This document shows, one piece after another, positions 1 through 7,431 of a stretch of 25,021 nt of DNA (within the stretch, counting starts at the first letter, position 1; each line of letters starts with the position of its first letter). Both the position numbers and the translations under genes were made by a program. Under the pieces are notes generated by a model, which did not search any database, was not told the origin of the DNA, and saw only the letters and a program-made list of their open reading frames with translations. This DNA comes from a virus. Where the stretch lies: the IMG/VR virus record IMGVR_UViG_3300021962_000602, positions 1 to 25,021 of that record. One strand, 5' to 3'.

Positions 1-640
1 CATATGATAAAGCATCGTCTGCTGATAACCATAAATCTCTTGATGCATCTTGTTTAACTTGTTCTCCAGACTTACCACAATACTCACCCAACAAATCAAA
101 TAGGATGTTATTTAATTTTTCCCACTCAATCATATCAATCTTGGCATCTTGAATATTACCTCTGAATCCACCAGATGATTGGTGTAACATAGTTCTAGAG
201 AATCTCAATGAACCACGTTTACCCTTTGTACCGGCACCCAATAGAATTGATCCCATAGATGCTGCCATACCTGTATTAATAGTTCTAATATCAGATTTAA
301 TATATTCCATTACATCAACCATAGATAATCCTGATTTAACAGAACCACCTGGACTATCAATATGCATAGTAATGTCATTATTATCTAAACTATCCAAGAA
401 CATTAACTGAGCCTGCACAACTGTTGACATGTGATCATTAACTTCGCCAGATGCCCAAATAATTCTTTCAAGCATAAGTCGGCTAAAAACATCAATTTGA
501 GTAACATTCATTTGTCTTTCTTCTAAAACATATGGTGTCATACTGTCTTCAATTTTTTGATTATAATAATGAAGATTTAATGAGCTAATACCTTTTGATT
601 TACTATAAAGGTTAAAGTCTTGTAAAATTTTAGAGTTCAT
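1..640 (-). CDS. clpP: ClpP-like serine protease (C-terminal end cut by window edge)
   Basis: ATP-dependent protease proteolytic subunit (peptidase family S14), which forms a barrel that degrades proteins fed by a Clp ATPase. I translated 213 codons from the ATG at 640; the frame runs off the left edge. The whole catalytic triad is visible: Ser128 in MAASMGS, His153 in RTMLHQ and Asp198 in KQDASRD. The oxyanion-side motif DSPGGS is at 95-100. The segments MTPYVLEERQ (34-43) and VFSRLMLERII (51-61) closely match what I recall of Bacteroidota ClpP, which suggests acquisition from a host. No Clp ATPase is in the window, so it may work with the host ClpX, or process phage proteins (ClpP-fold proteases also act as prohead proteases). 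The homing endonuclease stop codon lies 11 nt inside the start of this gene. Identification as ClpP is secure; its role is inferred. Confidence 0.93.
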   Translation of the reverse strand, partial: MNSKILQDFNLYSKSKGISSLNLHYYNQKIEDSMTPYVLEERQMNVTQIDVFSRLMLERIIWASGEVNDHMSTVVQAQLMFLDSLDNNDITMHIDSPGGSVKSGLSMVDVMEYIKSDIRTINTGMAASMGSILLGAGTKGKRGSLRFSRTMLHQSSGGFRGNIQDAKIDMIEWEKLNNILFDLLGEYCGKSGEQVKQDASRDLWLSADDALSY

Positions 641-1376
641 GTCTTTTAATTTTAATCCAATCAGGATAATTTACTGAATTTAGTTTTTGTTTTACAACAT
701 GCCTTGGAACATTTAAAATATTTGAAGCATTTTGTATTGAGTCAAATATACACCCATTTATTGAAACAGACAATTTTCTTGGGTTATTTTTTTTCATAAA
801 ATCAGAATGTTTTTGATTTTTTGTTCCTTTTCGTTTTTCTGATAATATTTCTTTTGTTTTATCACTATGCTTTCTACCAAACCATGGGTGGTTTTTACCG
901 GATTGTGCATTACTGATGTTTTTTTTATGTTCTTCACTTAATGGAATACCTTTTTTAGCCAATGACATTTTTTTTATAGTATTGTCTGAAAAAACTCTAC
1001 CAATATTTTTCTTACGCTTTATTTCAGATATTTTTTCTTTTTCATTTTCTGTTTTTTTTAATATCCAAGAACCTCCACCATCGCCACCTTCAGTTAAATT
1101 ATAACCATTATTAAACGTATTATACTTTTTAATATAATATATTTCTTTATCCATTAATGTTTTTTCATCTACAATATTATTTTCAATTATCTCCTTAGTA
1201 AAAACATCTTTCCCATATTTTTTAGCTATTTTATTTGGTATAAGACCACCTGAAAAATAATTTTTATTAGTGCCGACATGTTTTCCGATATATTGTTTAC
1301 CATTTCTACTATCTGTTAAAAGATAGATATAACCATTAGTACATTCCATAGTGATAAATAGTATGGAATCCATCAT
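630..1376 (-). CDS. Free-standing GIY-YIG homing endonuclease
   Basis: A mobile DNA endonuclease that would cut cognate sites lacking it and spread by recombination. The GIY-YIG nuclease core is at the N-terminus: GYIY at 15-18, YIG at 29-31, a KEIYYIKKY helix with the likely catalytic Glu78, and GYNLTEGG at 91-98. I see no clear catalytic Arg in the usual place just after YIG; several phage members with a Y-GG-x-K-YG pattern share this. DNA-binding repeats follow: NUMOD3-like motifs of the form G-x-x-x-S-x-x-x-K near 126-143, 143-160, 167-184 and 184-196, then an IENR1/helix-turn-helix-like segment at about 203-233. The start may be 1376 or the internal ATG at 1349, which lies just before the core. 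It sits alone between gene 46 and clpP, is very Lys/Asn-rich and more AT-rich than its neighbours, as expected for a recent mobile insert. There is no sign of an intron. Confidence 0.9.
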   Translation of the reverse strand: MMDSILFITMECTNGYIYLLTDSRNGKQYIGKHVGTNKNYFSGGLIPNKIAKKYGKDVFTKEIIENNIVDEKTLMDKEIYYIKKYNTFNNGYNLTEGGDGGGSWILKKTENEKEKISEIKRKKNIGRVFSDNTIKKMSLAKKGIPLSEEHKKNISNAQSGKNHPWFGRKHSDKTKEILSEKRKGTKNQKHSDFMKKNNPRKLSVSINGCIFDSIQNASNILNVPRHVVKQKLNSVNYPDWIKIKRHEL

Positions 1377-1388
1377 TAGTCGACTAAA

Positions 1389-3725
1389 CTAAGAAATTTT
1401 AGTACTGATATATTCTATTGATGATACATTTTCTTCTTTCTTAATCATGATCAGATTATCTGACCAGTTTCTGATCAATGGGTTATGTGAAATAACGAAG
1501 ATATGTTCAAAGTAATTCTTAATTTTCTTAAAGAACTCCCCAACCATCTCTAAATTCTCATCTGCGACCTTACCAAAGACCTCATCCATCACAACGATGT
1601 TCGGCTTAGGTAATGAAGAAACCTTCGTTAAAACGCTTCTTAATGCCAATGATGCGATTGTCCTCTCGTAACCAGATCCAGCATTTAATGGTTTAACAAT
1701 TCTAGTTTCAGAATCGATCATTATGAAATCTAATTCGTTTTTATCATTAATGTTCAATTCTAAAATGAAGTAACAGCTTTCAGATAGTAATCTACTCAAT
1801 TCTTGGTTGATAAGTGGTATCATGTTCTTAAGAATTGTTTTTGATATACCATTCTTACCATAAACCAATAGATATGTTTTAAACACACCTTGTAATTCTT
1901 CTTCAGCCTTAATCTTAGTGATTAAATCATTGTTAATACCAATTTTTTCTTCAAATGAAGTGATGTTATTTTTATTTCTCTCAATTGTTGTTGTTGATAT
2001 TCTAATATCACCATTTAAACTTTCGATCTGTGTTCTTAATGTAACTAATTCAGTATCAATCTTTTGATTGTCTTCTAACTTTTTACGGTTTGCTTCGTAA
2101 TTATCTAACTTAAGCTGTTTAGCGTTGATCTCAACCTGCTTCTGTTCAACTTCTAACTCATATCTAGCTTTACGAAGTTTATTTCTCTCGTAAGTGTCAA
2201 ACTCAGTTTTTAAAGCTTCATAAGATTCAGATTGTTTCTTTAAATCTTCAAGTTCTTTGTCATTGTTTCCTCTGTCCTTGTTGATTTCTTCAATCTCTTT
2301 TTTAGTTTCCTCAATCTCATCTGTATGATCAACCTCATCTAATGGTCTATTACATTTTGGACATATCTTACCTTCTTCCAATAACTTGATATGTTTCTCT
2401 TTATCTGCTTTTTCTCTTTCACCTAAACGATTCTCCACCACCAATTGATTCATTTTCTCTTTCAATTGATTATGTTCCTCTTCAAGATAGTAACGAGATG
2501 GTTCAACAACAGAAACACTATCAACATTTTGTTGGTTTGTTTCCTTTTGTGATTTTAAAAGAGAAATTTCTTTTTCTAGTGATGTTGGATTTGTTCTAAT
2601 TAACTCCTGATCAATATCATTGGATCTTAACCCAAGAATATGTTCCTTTCTTTCTTCTAATTGTTTATGAGTAATATTATACTCACCCAATAGTTGGGTA
2701 CGCGTTGTTATATCATTATTAAGATTAACAATATTTTCACTATAAGATGTTATATCATTTTGTAATTGAGCAATATTATAATTGTTGCTAATTAATTTTT
2801 TAGCCCAATCATTATAAATGACTCTACACACCTCTTCTTTTTGCTTTAGGGACTCAAGTCCTAAAAATTTAGTCAGGATTTGGCCTCTAGCTGTTGGTTT
2901 GGATTCAATAAGTTCTTCTAGATTATAACCAGTTGTAAGAATTGTAGATAAAAAATCTTCCTCGGTTCCAATTGCTGACGCAATAAATGTTTCTGTTTCT
3001 CTTCTTTGTTCCCCAGTTAAATTTTCTAATTCACCATCTTCTTTTTCCTTAAAGAACTCTAATTCACTTTTAACTGTGTAGTCACCAGATCTAGATTTCT
3101 TCCTTGTTAAAGTTCTAACAATCACATACTCATCACCATCAATTGTGATATAACCTTTAACTGATACCGTATCGACATCCGTAAACTTGTTAAAAATTTC
3201 ACTATTTGTTTTGGTTTTGGTTGTTGAATTAAAGAATAAAAACATCAACAGATCAACACTAGATGTTGATTTACCTCCAAAATTTCTGGGGTTAGATTCA
3301 ATTACTGTAATGCCAGATAAATTTGTAAAATCAATTACATTGTTATCACCAAATGAAAGGAAGTTAGAAAATTCAACTTTCTTAATAAACCATTTATTGT
3401 ATCTAACTTTGTTTTCGTTTTCTTTACTTATTTCATCATTAACACGGTTATCCAATCTGTCAACTAATTCCCATTTAATTTGAACATCGTTTTCACTTAG
3501 GAAGTCTTTCATCAATTTCTTTTGAAACTGATTATCTAATATATTATCACTTACCTCTAGGGTCTTAAGTCTAGTATCCTGCTTCTGACTTAAAGTTTTT
3601 GTGATAACTTGCACATGTGTTGTGTTGTACTTTGTTTGAAAGTACGTTTTAACACGTTTGATTCGTTCTGGTGTGAAATTTTCAGCAACGTCTTCCCACT
3701 CAACTTTTATAAAAGGATTCTCCAT
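1389..3725 (-). CDS. 46: Recombination endonuclease subunit, Rad50/SbcC-like (T4 gp46 type)
   Basis: ATPase subunit of the 46/47 (Rad50/Mre11) complex, which resects DNA ends for recombination-dependent replication and host DNA breakdown. The ABC ATPase halves flank two long coiled coils. The Walker A region is 145-154 (NPRNFGGKST), the zinc hook is CPKC at 455-458, and the signature-like GSGYERT is at 683-689. Walker B is NIVVMDE at 709-715, the D-loop region is near 719-723 and the switch His747 is in ISHN. Two oddities stand out. The first Walker A glycine is replaced by Pro. There is also a roughly 110-residue N-terminal extension before the usual start of the ATPase (WFIKKVEFSNF), so the protein (778 aa) is longer than T4 gp46 (about 560 aa). 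Its partner, gene 47, lies upstream with two small genes between; T4 also has small genes between 47 and 46. Confidence 0.93.
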   Translation of the reverse strand: MENPFIKVEWEDVAENFTPERIKRVKTYFQTKYNTTHVQVITKTLSQKQDTRLKTLEVSDNILDNQFQKKLMKDFLSENDVQIKWELVDRLDNRVNDEISKENENKVRYNKWFIKKVEFSNFLSFGDNNVIDFTNLSGITVIESNPRNFGGKSTSSVDLLMFLFFNSTTKTKTNSEIFNKFTDVDTVSVKGYITIDGDEYVIVRTLTRKKSRSGDYTVKSELEFFKEKEDGELENLTGEQRRETETFIASAIGTEEDFLSTILTTGYNLEELIESKPTARGQILTKFLGLESLKQKEEVCRVIYNDWAKKLISNNYNIAQLQNDITSYSENIVNLNNDITTRTQLLGEYNITHKQLEERKEHILGLRSNDIDQELIRTNPTSLEKEISLLKSQKETNQQNVDSVSVVEPSRYYLEEEHNQLKEKMNQLVVENRLGEREKADKEKHIKLLEEGKICPKCNRPLDEVDHTDEIEETKKEIEEINKDRGNNDKELEDLKKQSESYEALKTEFDTYERNKLRKARYELEVEQKQVEINAKQLKLDNYEANRKKLEDNQKIDTELVTLRTQIESLNGDIRISTTTIERNKNNITSFEEKIGINNDLITKIKAEEELQGVFKTYLLVYGKNGISKTILKNMIPLINQELSRLLSESCYFILELNINDKNELDFIMIDSETRIVKPLNAGSGYERTIASLALRSVLTKVSSLPKPNIVVMDEVFGKVADENLEMVGEFFKKIKNYFEHIFVISHNPLIRNWSDNLIMIKKEENVSSIEYISTKIS

Positions 3726-3762
3726 AAGTTAAAATTACAATTTAATTTTTAAAAACCAAAAA

Positions 3763-4077
3763 TTACTTAATCCTGGATTCTTCAAAAAATTCCACGATAC
3801 CATTAATAGCCCAAACCATCCCACACGTAGCCATTCCATCAAAGAATATTGATAGTACCCAGTGAGTTTCTAAGATCCTAGTGGATAATCCACCCAAAAC
3901 TATAGACATAAAGAACCCAACCCATGTTGATGTACACATTACGCATTTTATCAAGTCACCAAAGAACTTTGAATTTTTCTTAATCCGTTCTCTTGGTACT
4001 TCGAAAATTGAACCATAAACTAAAATGGTGGTTAATCCATATCCCATGAATGCCCACAAAACAATAATACTAATCAT
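3763..4077 (-). CDS. Small membrane protein with CxxC motif (DUF1360-like)
   Basis: A 104-aa protein with about three hydrophobic segments (residues 1-22, 49-66 and 73-93). A conserved-looking stretch, FFGDLIKCVMCTSTWVG, holds Cys45 and Cys48. The pattern of a short helix, C-x-x-C and then W at the start of a membrane helix is what I recall for the DUF1360 family, small membrane proteins of unknown function found in phages and bacteria. It lies between the coiled-coil gene (11 nt upstream) and gene 46 (37 nt downstream), so it is probably co-transcribed with the recombination genes. Its function is unknown. A link of the phage recombination machinery to the cell membrane is possible but is only a guess from position. 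Confidence 0.7.
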   Translation of the reverse strand: MISIIVLWAFMGYGLTTILVYGSIFEVPRERIKKNSKFFGDLIKCVMCTSTWVGFFMSIVLGGLSTRILETHWVLSIFFDGMATCGMVWAINGIVEFFEESRIK

Positions 4078-4088
4078 ATATTTAAATT

Positions 4089-4583
4089 TTATTCTTCATA
4101 CAAATTATTAAGATCACTTCCTTTAAGATATCTCGCTTTATTCATTTTTTCAAGAGATTCCGTAATCTTATTTAATTCATCTTTTAATTTTTTATTTTCT
4201 TCTTTTAATTTTTTATTTTCCTCATCATTAACAACGATTTTTTCAATTGGTACCTCTTTAATAACCTCTTTTGTTATTATTTGTGTTTTACCTTTAACCT
4301 CTACCGGAACCTCTTTTATAATCTCAATAATCTTTTCTACCGGTACTTCTTTTATTATTTCAATTATTTTTTCAACCTCAATAATTTTTTCCACTTCCCT
4401 TATGACTTCTTTTTCAACAATGATTTCCTTACCTCTTGCGGTAACTGGAGTCTCACCGAATTTAAGAATGGTAAACCCTCGCTGAAATGTTTTTTTAGCA
4501 AGAGAGTCCATGTCAGTAATTTTATTTAGTTCACAATACCGAACGAACTCATCATCCAGCATTAATGAGATTTTCTTTTTCAT
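4089..4583 (-). CDS. Coiled-coil protein with Glu-Val-Pro-Val-Glu-Lys repeats
   Basis: A 164-aa protein of unknown function in three parts. Residues 1-45 (KKKISLMLDDEFVRYCELNK onwards) are a small folded domain that could resemble ribbon-helix-helix or similar phage N-terminal domains. Residues 53-118 are a charged repeat built on EVPVEKIIEIIK and EVEKIIEVEK units, with valine/isoleucine alternating with glutamate and lysine. Residues 120-148 (EENKKLKEENKKLKDEL) have clear coiled-coil heptads. The gene starts 32 nt inside the end of gene 47, which suggests translational coupling. EVPVEK-type repeats occur in rod-like phage and bacterial proteins, but I cannot assign a role. The repeat is also visible as a degenerate direct repeat in the DNA at about 4300-4400. 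Confidence 0.8.
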   Translation of the reverse strand: MKKKISLMLDDEFVRYCELNKITDMDSLAKKTFQRGFTILKFGETPVTARGKEIIVEKEVIREVEKIIEVEKIIEIIKEVPVEKIIEIIKEVPVEVKGKTQIITKEVIKEVPIEKIVVNDEENKKLKEENKKLKDELNKITESLEKMNKARYLKGSDLNNLYEE

Positions 4584-5370
4584 TTTCTATGTCTTTTATG
4601 TCTGATATACTAAAATGCATAAAGGGTTTTGCATTTTGCAAATCGTGAAATTGGTAATCATTTGTATCAACATCATATACCCCATAACCATGATGATTAA
4701 TTGTTTCACCAAAATTTTGTTGTATTAGTGATCCAATCATTACAGCTAAACCGCCGCTAGGTAATTTAAATGTTTGTCTTTTATGTATATCACCACACAA
4801 TAGTAAGTCTAAACCAACAAAATTTAAACGGTCATAACCATCTTCAAACTTAAATCCAAGATCCGTTGACATTCCTTGTATAGCACCGTGAAATAAGCCA
4901 ACGTTTAGCATATCTTCTGTGTTCTTAAAGTCTGGTCTCTGATTATGTTGATATAACGAATACACAACCCAGTTAACATTCTCATCAGGATAAACACCCA
5001 TATCTCTATAGTAAACAATATTATCGTTATCTAATAACTCAACAACAGGGGTTATACTATCCATACGTTGTGTATTGTTCTCTAAAAAATCATGGTTACC
5101 AGGAATGATAACTACTTTACCATATTCAGTCAATTCCCTTAAGAACCAACTAGTTAAAAGTAATTGTTCATTTGATATATTAATTTTTTGATGCGCGATG
5201 TCACCTGCAATAACAATTCTAATTTCGTGATGCGATATACCTTCATCTTTCCAACCTAAAACTTTAACTCTAATTTCCATCAACAATTTTTCAAATTGTT
5301 CTTTATACAAATCATGCATTTGTATTGTGCGAATATGTAAATCCGCAATGTGTATTATTTTTTTTATCAT
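4552..5370 (-). CDS. 47: Recombination nuclease subunit, Mre11/SbcD-like (T4 gp47 type)
   Basis: Metallophosphoesterase nuclease that pairs with the Rad50-like gp46 to process DNA ends. All the two-metal-site motifs are present in order: D10-L-H12, GD at 56-57 with H60, GNHD at 91-94, H161 in LFHGA and GDIH at 193-196. GSLIQQNFGE at 213-222 matches the conserved stretch that follows in SbcD/Mre11 proteins. The length (272 aa) suits a phage member; T4 gp47 is somewhat longer. The start codon overlaps the stop of the PD-(D/E)XK gene as ATGA (4 nt), and its 3' end overlaps the coiled-coil gene by 32 nt, so the set is translationally coupled. The assignment is firm. Confidence 0.94.
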   Translation of the reverse strand: MIKKIIHIADLHIRTIQMHDLYKEQFEKLLMEIRVKVLGWKDEGISHHEIRIVIAGDIAHQKINISNEQLLLTSWFLRELTEYGKVVIIPGNHDFLENNTQRMDSITPVVELLDNDNIVYYRDMGVYPDENVNWVVYSLYQHNQRPDFKNTEDMLNVGLFHGAIQGMSTDLGFKFEDGYDRLNFVGLDLLLCGDIHKRQTFKLPSGGLAVMIGSLIQQNFGETINHHGYGVYDVDTNDYQFHDLQNAKPFMHFSISDIKDIENEKENLINAG

Positions 5371-6134
5371 GATGCTCCATATTTAAACATATCCTCAATT
5401 TCTCTACGCATATCTAGACATTTGAAAACCTTATATGTTTCGTTTCCCTCAAAGAACCAAACGAAATATAAATCACCAATCTTAAGGTTGGTGTTTTTTT
5501 CAATCATATATTTGTAAAGACTTGTCTGTAAGCTATAGCTATTGAATTCACACTCTTCTAAATGTGAAATTGGCCTTTTGAATCTATTACCAAAAGCACT
5601 CTTGGTATTGATTGCTTTGTTTGTTTTCCAATCCCATATCTGTAATTGATTTGTTTTTTTGTTCCAAAATAATTGATCAATCATCCCGCAAATACCCAAT
5701 TCTTCGTCACCAACAATAAACTCATTTTTAATCGGTACCAGATTAGCTCGGCTATCTTGATAGAATTGATCAAATAGCTTAACACATTTATCATATGCTG
5801 GCCTAACAATATCTTCACCAAATCTATTCAACGCTGGTGCTGGATCATAAGGAAATATCTTATTATTCCAATGATTCTCAGCATAATCATGTACAGCACT
5901 ACCTTTAATGGTACTGTAATCTCTTTTGTGATCCCACTCCGATAATACCTCTTCTTTAATTAACCCATGCTTTTTTGCATATTTTTCCGCTTGACCATCA
6001 CTATCGAATTTGTTTTTAAACTGTCCAATAAATGTTGTTGCTGATGTTAATAAACGATCACCAATGTAATAATGGTGAGGTTCATCATGATATTTGATGT
6101 GATCAAATTTGTTTAATTCTAATAGTAAATCCAT
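5367..6134 (-). CDS. PD-(D/E)XK nuclease (RecB/Cas4-like exonuclease family)
   Basis: A predicted metal-dependent DNA nuclease. The restriction-fold core is readable: GSAVHDYAE at 78-86 (His82), acidic Glu138 in NEFIVG, GMID at 150-153 (Asp153), the catalytic strand IWDWK with Asp168 and Lys170, and the QxxxY helix as YSLQTSLYKYM at 200-210. This arrangement is that of the RecB/Cas4/AddB-type PD-(D/E)XK superfamily. I see no cysteine cluster for a Cas4 iron-sulfur site. It lies between primase (1 nt apart) and the Mre11-like subunit (4-nt overlap). A role in DNA end resection, recombination or host DNA degradation alongside 46/47 follows from context. The exact polarity and substrate cannot be read from sequence. 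Confidence 0.88.
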   Translation of the reverse strand: MDLLLELNKFDHIKYHDEPHHYYIGDRLLTSATTFIGQFKNKFDSDGQAEKYAKKHGLIKEEVLSEWDHKRDYSTIKGSAVHDYAENHWNNKIFPYDPAPALNRFGEDIVRPAYDKCVKLFDQFYQDSRANLVPIKNEFIVGDEELGICGMIDQLFWNKKTNQLQIWDWKTNKAINTKSAFGNRFKRPISHLEECEFNSYSLQTSLYKYMIEKNTNLKIGDLYFVWFFEGNETYKVFKCLDMRREIEDMFKYGAS

Positions 6135-6135
6135 G

Positions 6136-7077
6136 TTAGTCTAATTGTATTTTATTTAAATTTTCAAAGTTTCCTTGTAAATCAGCGATATCTTTATCTT
6201 CTGGCATTTTAACCACCCATACTTTTAAAAATAGTTTCCCATTGTTTAACCTATGAAATAATTTTTCTGCATCGTTCCACGCGTCACCATCTAGTACTAT
6301 TATTAATTCTTTTGCTTTTTCATATATTTTAGAATATAAAAATTCTCCCATAACCTTACCTAATAAGGGTATTGAATTTGGAACAAAAATACTATCAAAA
6401 GCCCCTTCAACTAAATAAATGGGTTCATCCCAGTTTACTAAATGTTCGTTAAAGATAATGATTTCTTTTTGAACATCAGGATTTTTATATTTCATTTTAG
6501 TTCTAGGTAGATATGACCTAGCAATAAAATAATTTAATTTGTTCTCAGAATCATATGATGGAATGATAATTCTGTTTGCATATTCACCGTCATATGCAAA
6601 ACCAATATTATATTTCGCTAGCATCTCATCAGTTATATTCCTACTTCTGATATAGTTATATGCCTTTTTATAATGATGTGTTAATTTTAACCCTAATGAC
6701 GCCGTTATAAATGATATAAATTCATTAGGTAATCCCTTTAGAATCTTTGGTTTAGGTAGTGTTGTATCAACCTCTTCAGGTCTCATTAATTCATAAAACT
6801 GAATTTGTTTTTTGTTACCATATTTTTTAATTAGTCGATATAAAGGCCCCTTTGTGTTATTTGTTTCACTACAAGACCAGCATTTATATACCCCTAATTT
6901 GTAATTGATTTCTAAGTTACCTTTACCGTCACCCTCATCTAAACCCTTGATTTCATAAGAACACACGGGGCAATCAAAGGATATTTGACCTTTGTGGTCA
7001 TTATGTAGCTTGTAATCCCCTAGCATATCTTCCAGGATTTCAATAATAGGTTCGAATTCGGTGTCAATTGTTGCCAT
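6136..7077 (-). CDS. DNA primase, DnaG-type with zinc finger and TOPRIM domain
   Basis: Synthesises RNA primers for lagging-strand replication. The N-terminal zinc finger is CPVC (Cys36, Cys39) plus CWSC (Cys66, Cys69). The TOPRIM catalytic domain has VEGAFD at 223-228 (Glu224) and VLDGDAWND at 261-269 (Asp263, Asp265). A DKDIADL stretch at 294-300 may correspond to the third acidic motif. At 313 aa it lacks the DnaB-binding C-terminal region of bacterial DnaG and matches short phage primases (functional analogue of T4 gp61). No helicase is in the window. It is the first gene after the terminator at 7105-7138, so its promoter should lie in the 27 bases before the ATG or further upstream by read-through. 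I recognise no confident promoter there. Confidence 0.92.
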   Translation of the reverse strand: MATIDTEFEPIIEILEDMLGDYKLHNDHKGQISFDCPVCSYEIKGLDEGDGKGNLEINYKLGVYKCWSCSETNNTKGPLYRLIKKYGNKKQIQFYELMRPEEVDTTLPKPKILKGLPNEFISFITASLGLKLTHHYKKAYNYIRSRNITDEMLAKYNIGFAYDGEYANRIIIPSYDSENKLNYFIARSYLPRTKMKYKNPDVQKEIIIFNEHLVNWDEPIYLVEGAFDSIFVPNSIPLLGKVMGEFLYSKIYEKAKELIIVLDGDAWNDAEKLFHRLNNGKLFLKVWVVKMPEDKDIADLQGNFENLNKIQLD

Positions 7078-7104
7078 GGGTTAAATATAGATAAAATATT
7101 TGAC

Positions 7105-7138
7105 AAAAAAAAATCCCCAGAGACACCACCCTCTGAGG
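7105..7138 (-). terminator. Rho-independent terminator after the 67-aa gene
   Basis: On the minus strand an 8-bp stem (7138-7131 with 7122-7115; CCTCAGAG pairs with CTCTGGGG, one G-U) closes an 8-nt loop and is followed by a run of T (A on the plus strand, 7105-7113). It would end transcription from the ruvC/67-aa unit and separate it from the primase-to-46 unit. The rest of the 7078-7207 gap shows only a short inverted repeat (TTACTT/AAGTAA at 7179-7196) and no open frame. Confidence 0.85.
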
Positions 7139-7207
7139 ACTAAACCAAAATGCAGTTATTCACCACATTTCCGCCTACTTACTTAAATATAAGTAAATTT
7201 CTTTTAG

Positions 7208-7411
7208 TTATGAAACATTAGTTGCCATATTTTTTTTCTTTACCTGACCAACTGGATAATATGATGTTTCACCAATTCTAATTGAATCGATTCTGTTTCC
7301 TGTTTTTGGATTTAATATAATCGATCTTTTACCAAAACTACTATCATAAATTACGTCTTCTAGGACGATCTTCCCATCTTTCATTCTACTAAATGTTTTT
7401 TGTTCTGTCAT
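7208..7411 (-). CDS. Hypothetical protein, 67 aa
   Basis: A short basic protein that I do not recognise. The middle (residues 20-55) looks like a small beta-rich domain, with GKRSIILNPKTGNR followed by SIRIGETSYYPVG, and the tail is KKKNMATNVS. There are no cysteines, membrane segments or known motifs. It starts 20 nt after the ruvC-like stop codon and is followed by a terminator, so it is the last gene of that two-gene unit. Its leader is a run of A residues with no Shine-Dalgarno sequence. It is probably real because of spacing, codon use in line with its neighbours and the terminator placed behind it. Confidence 0.65.
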   Translation of the reverse strand: MTEQKTFSRMKDGKIVLEDVIYDSSFGKRSIILNPKTGNRIDSIRIGETSYYPVGQVKKKNMATNVS

Positions 7412-7431
7412 ATTCTTTTTTTTAAATAAAT

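Noticed and set aside
3726-3762. AT-only inverted repeat between gene 46 and the membrane-protein gene
   Set aside because: The arms are A/T runs only, with no GC stem; they do not make a convincing terminator or operator.
7078-7104. Promoter for primase (TATATT 6 nt before the ATG)
   Set aside because: No -35 hexamer or Bacteroidota TTTG box lies at a suitable distance; the match is easily a chance hit in AT-rich DNA.
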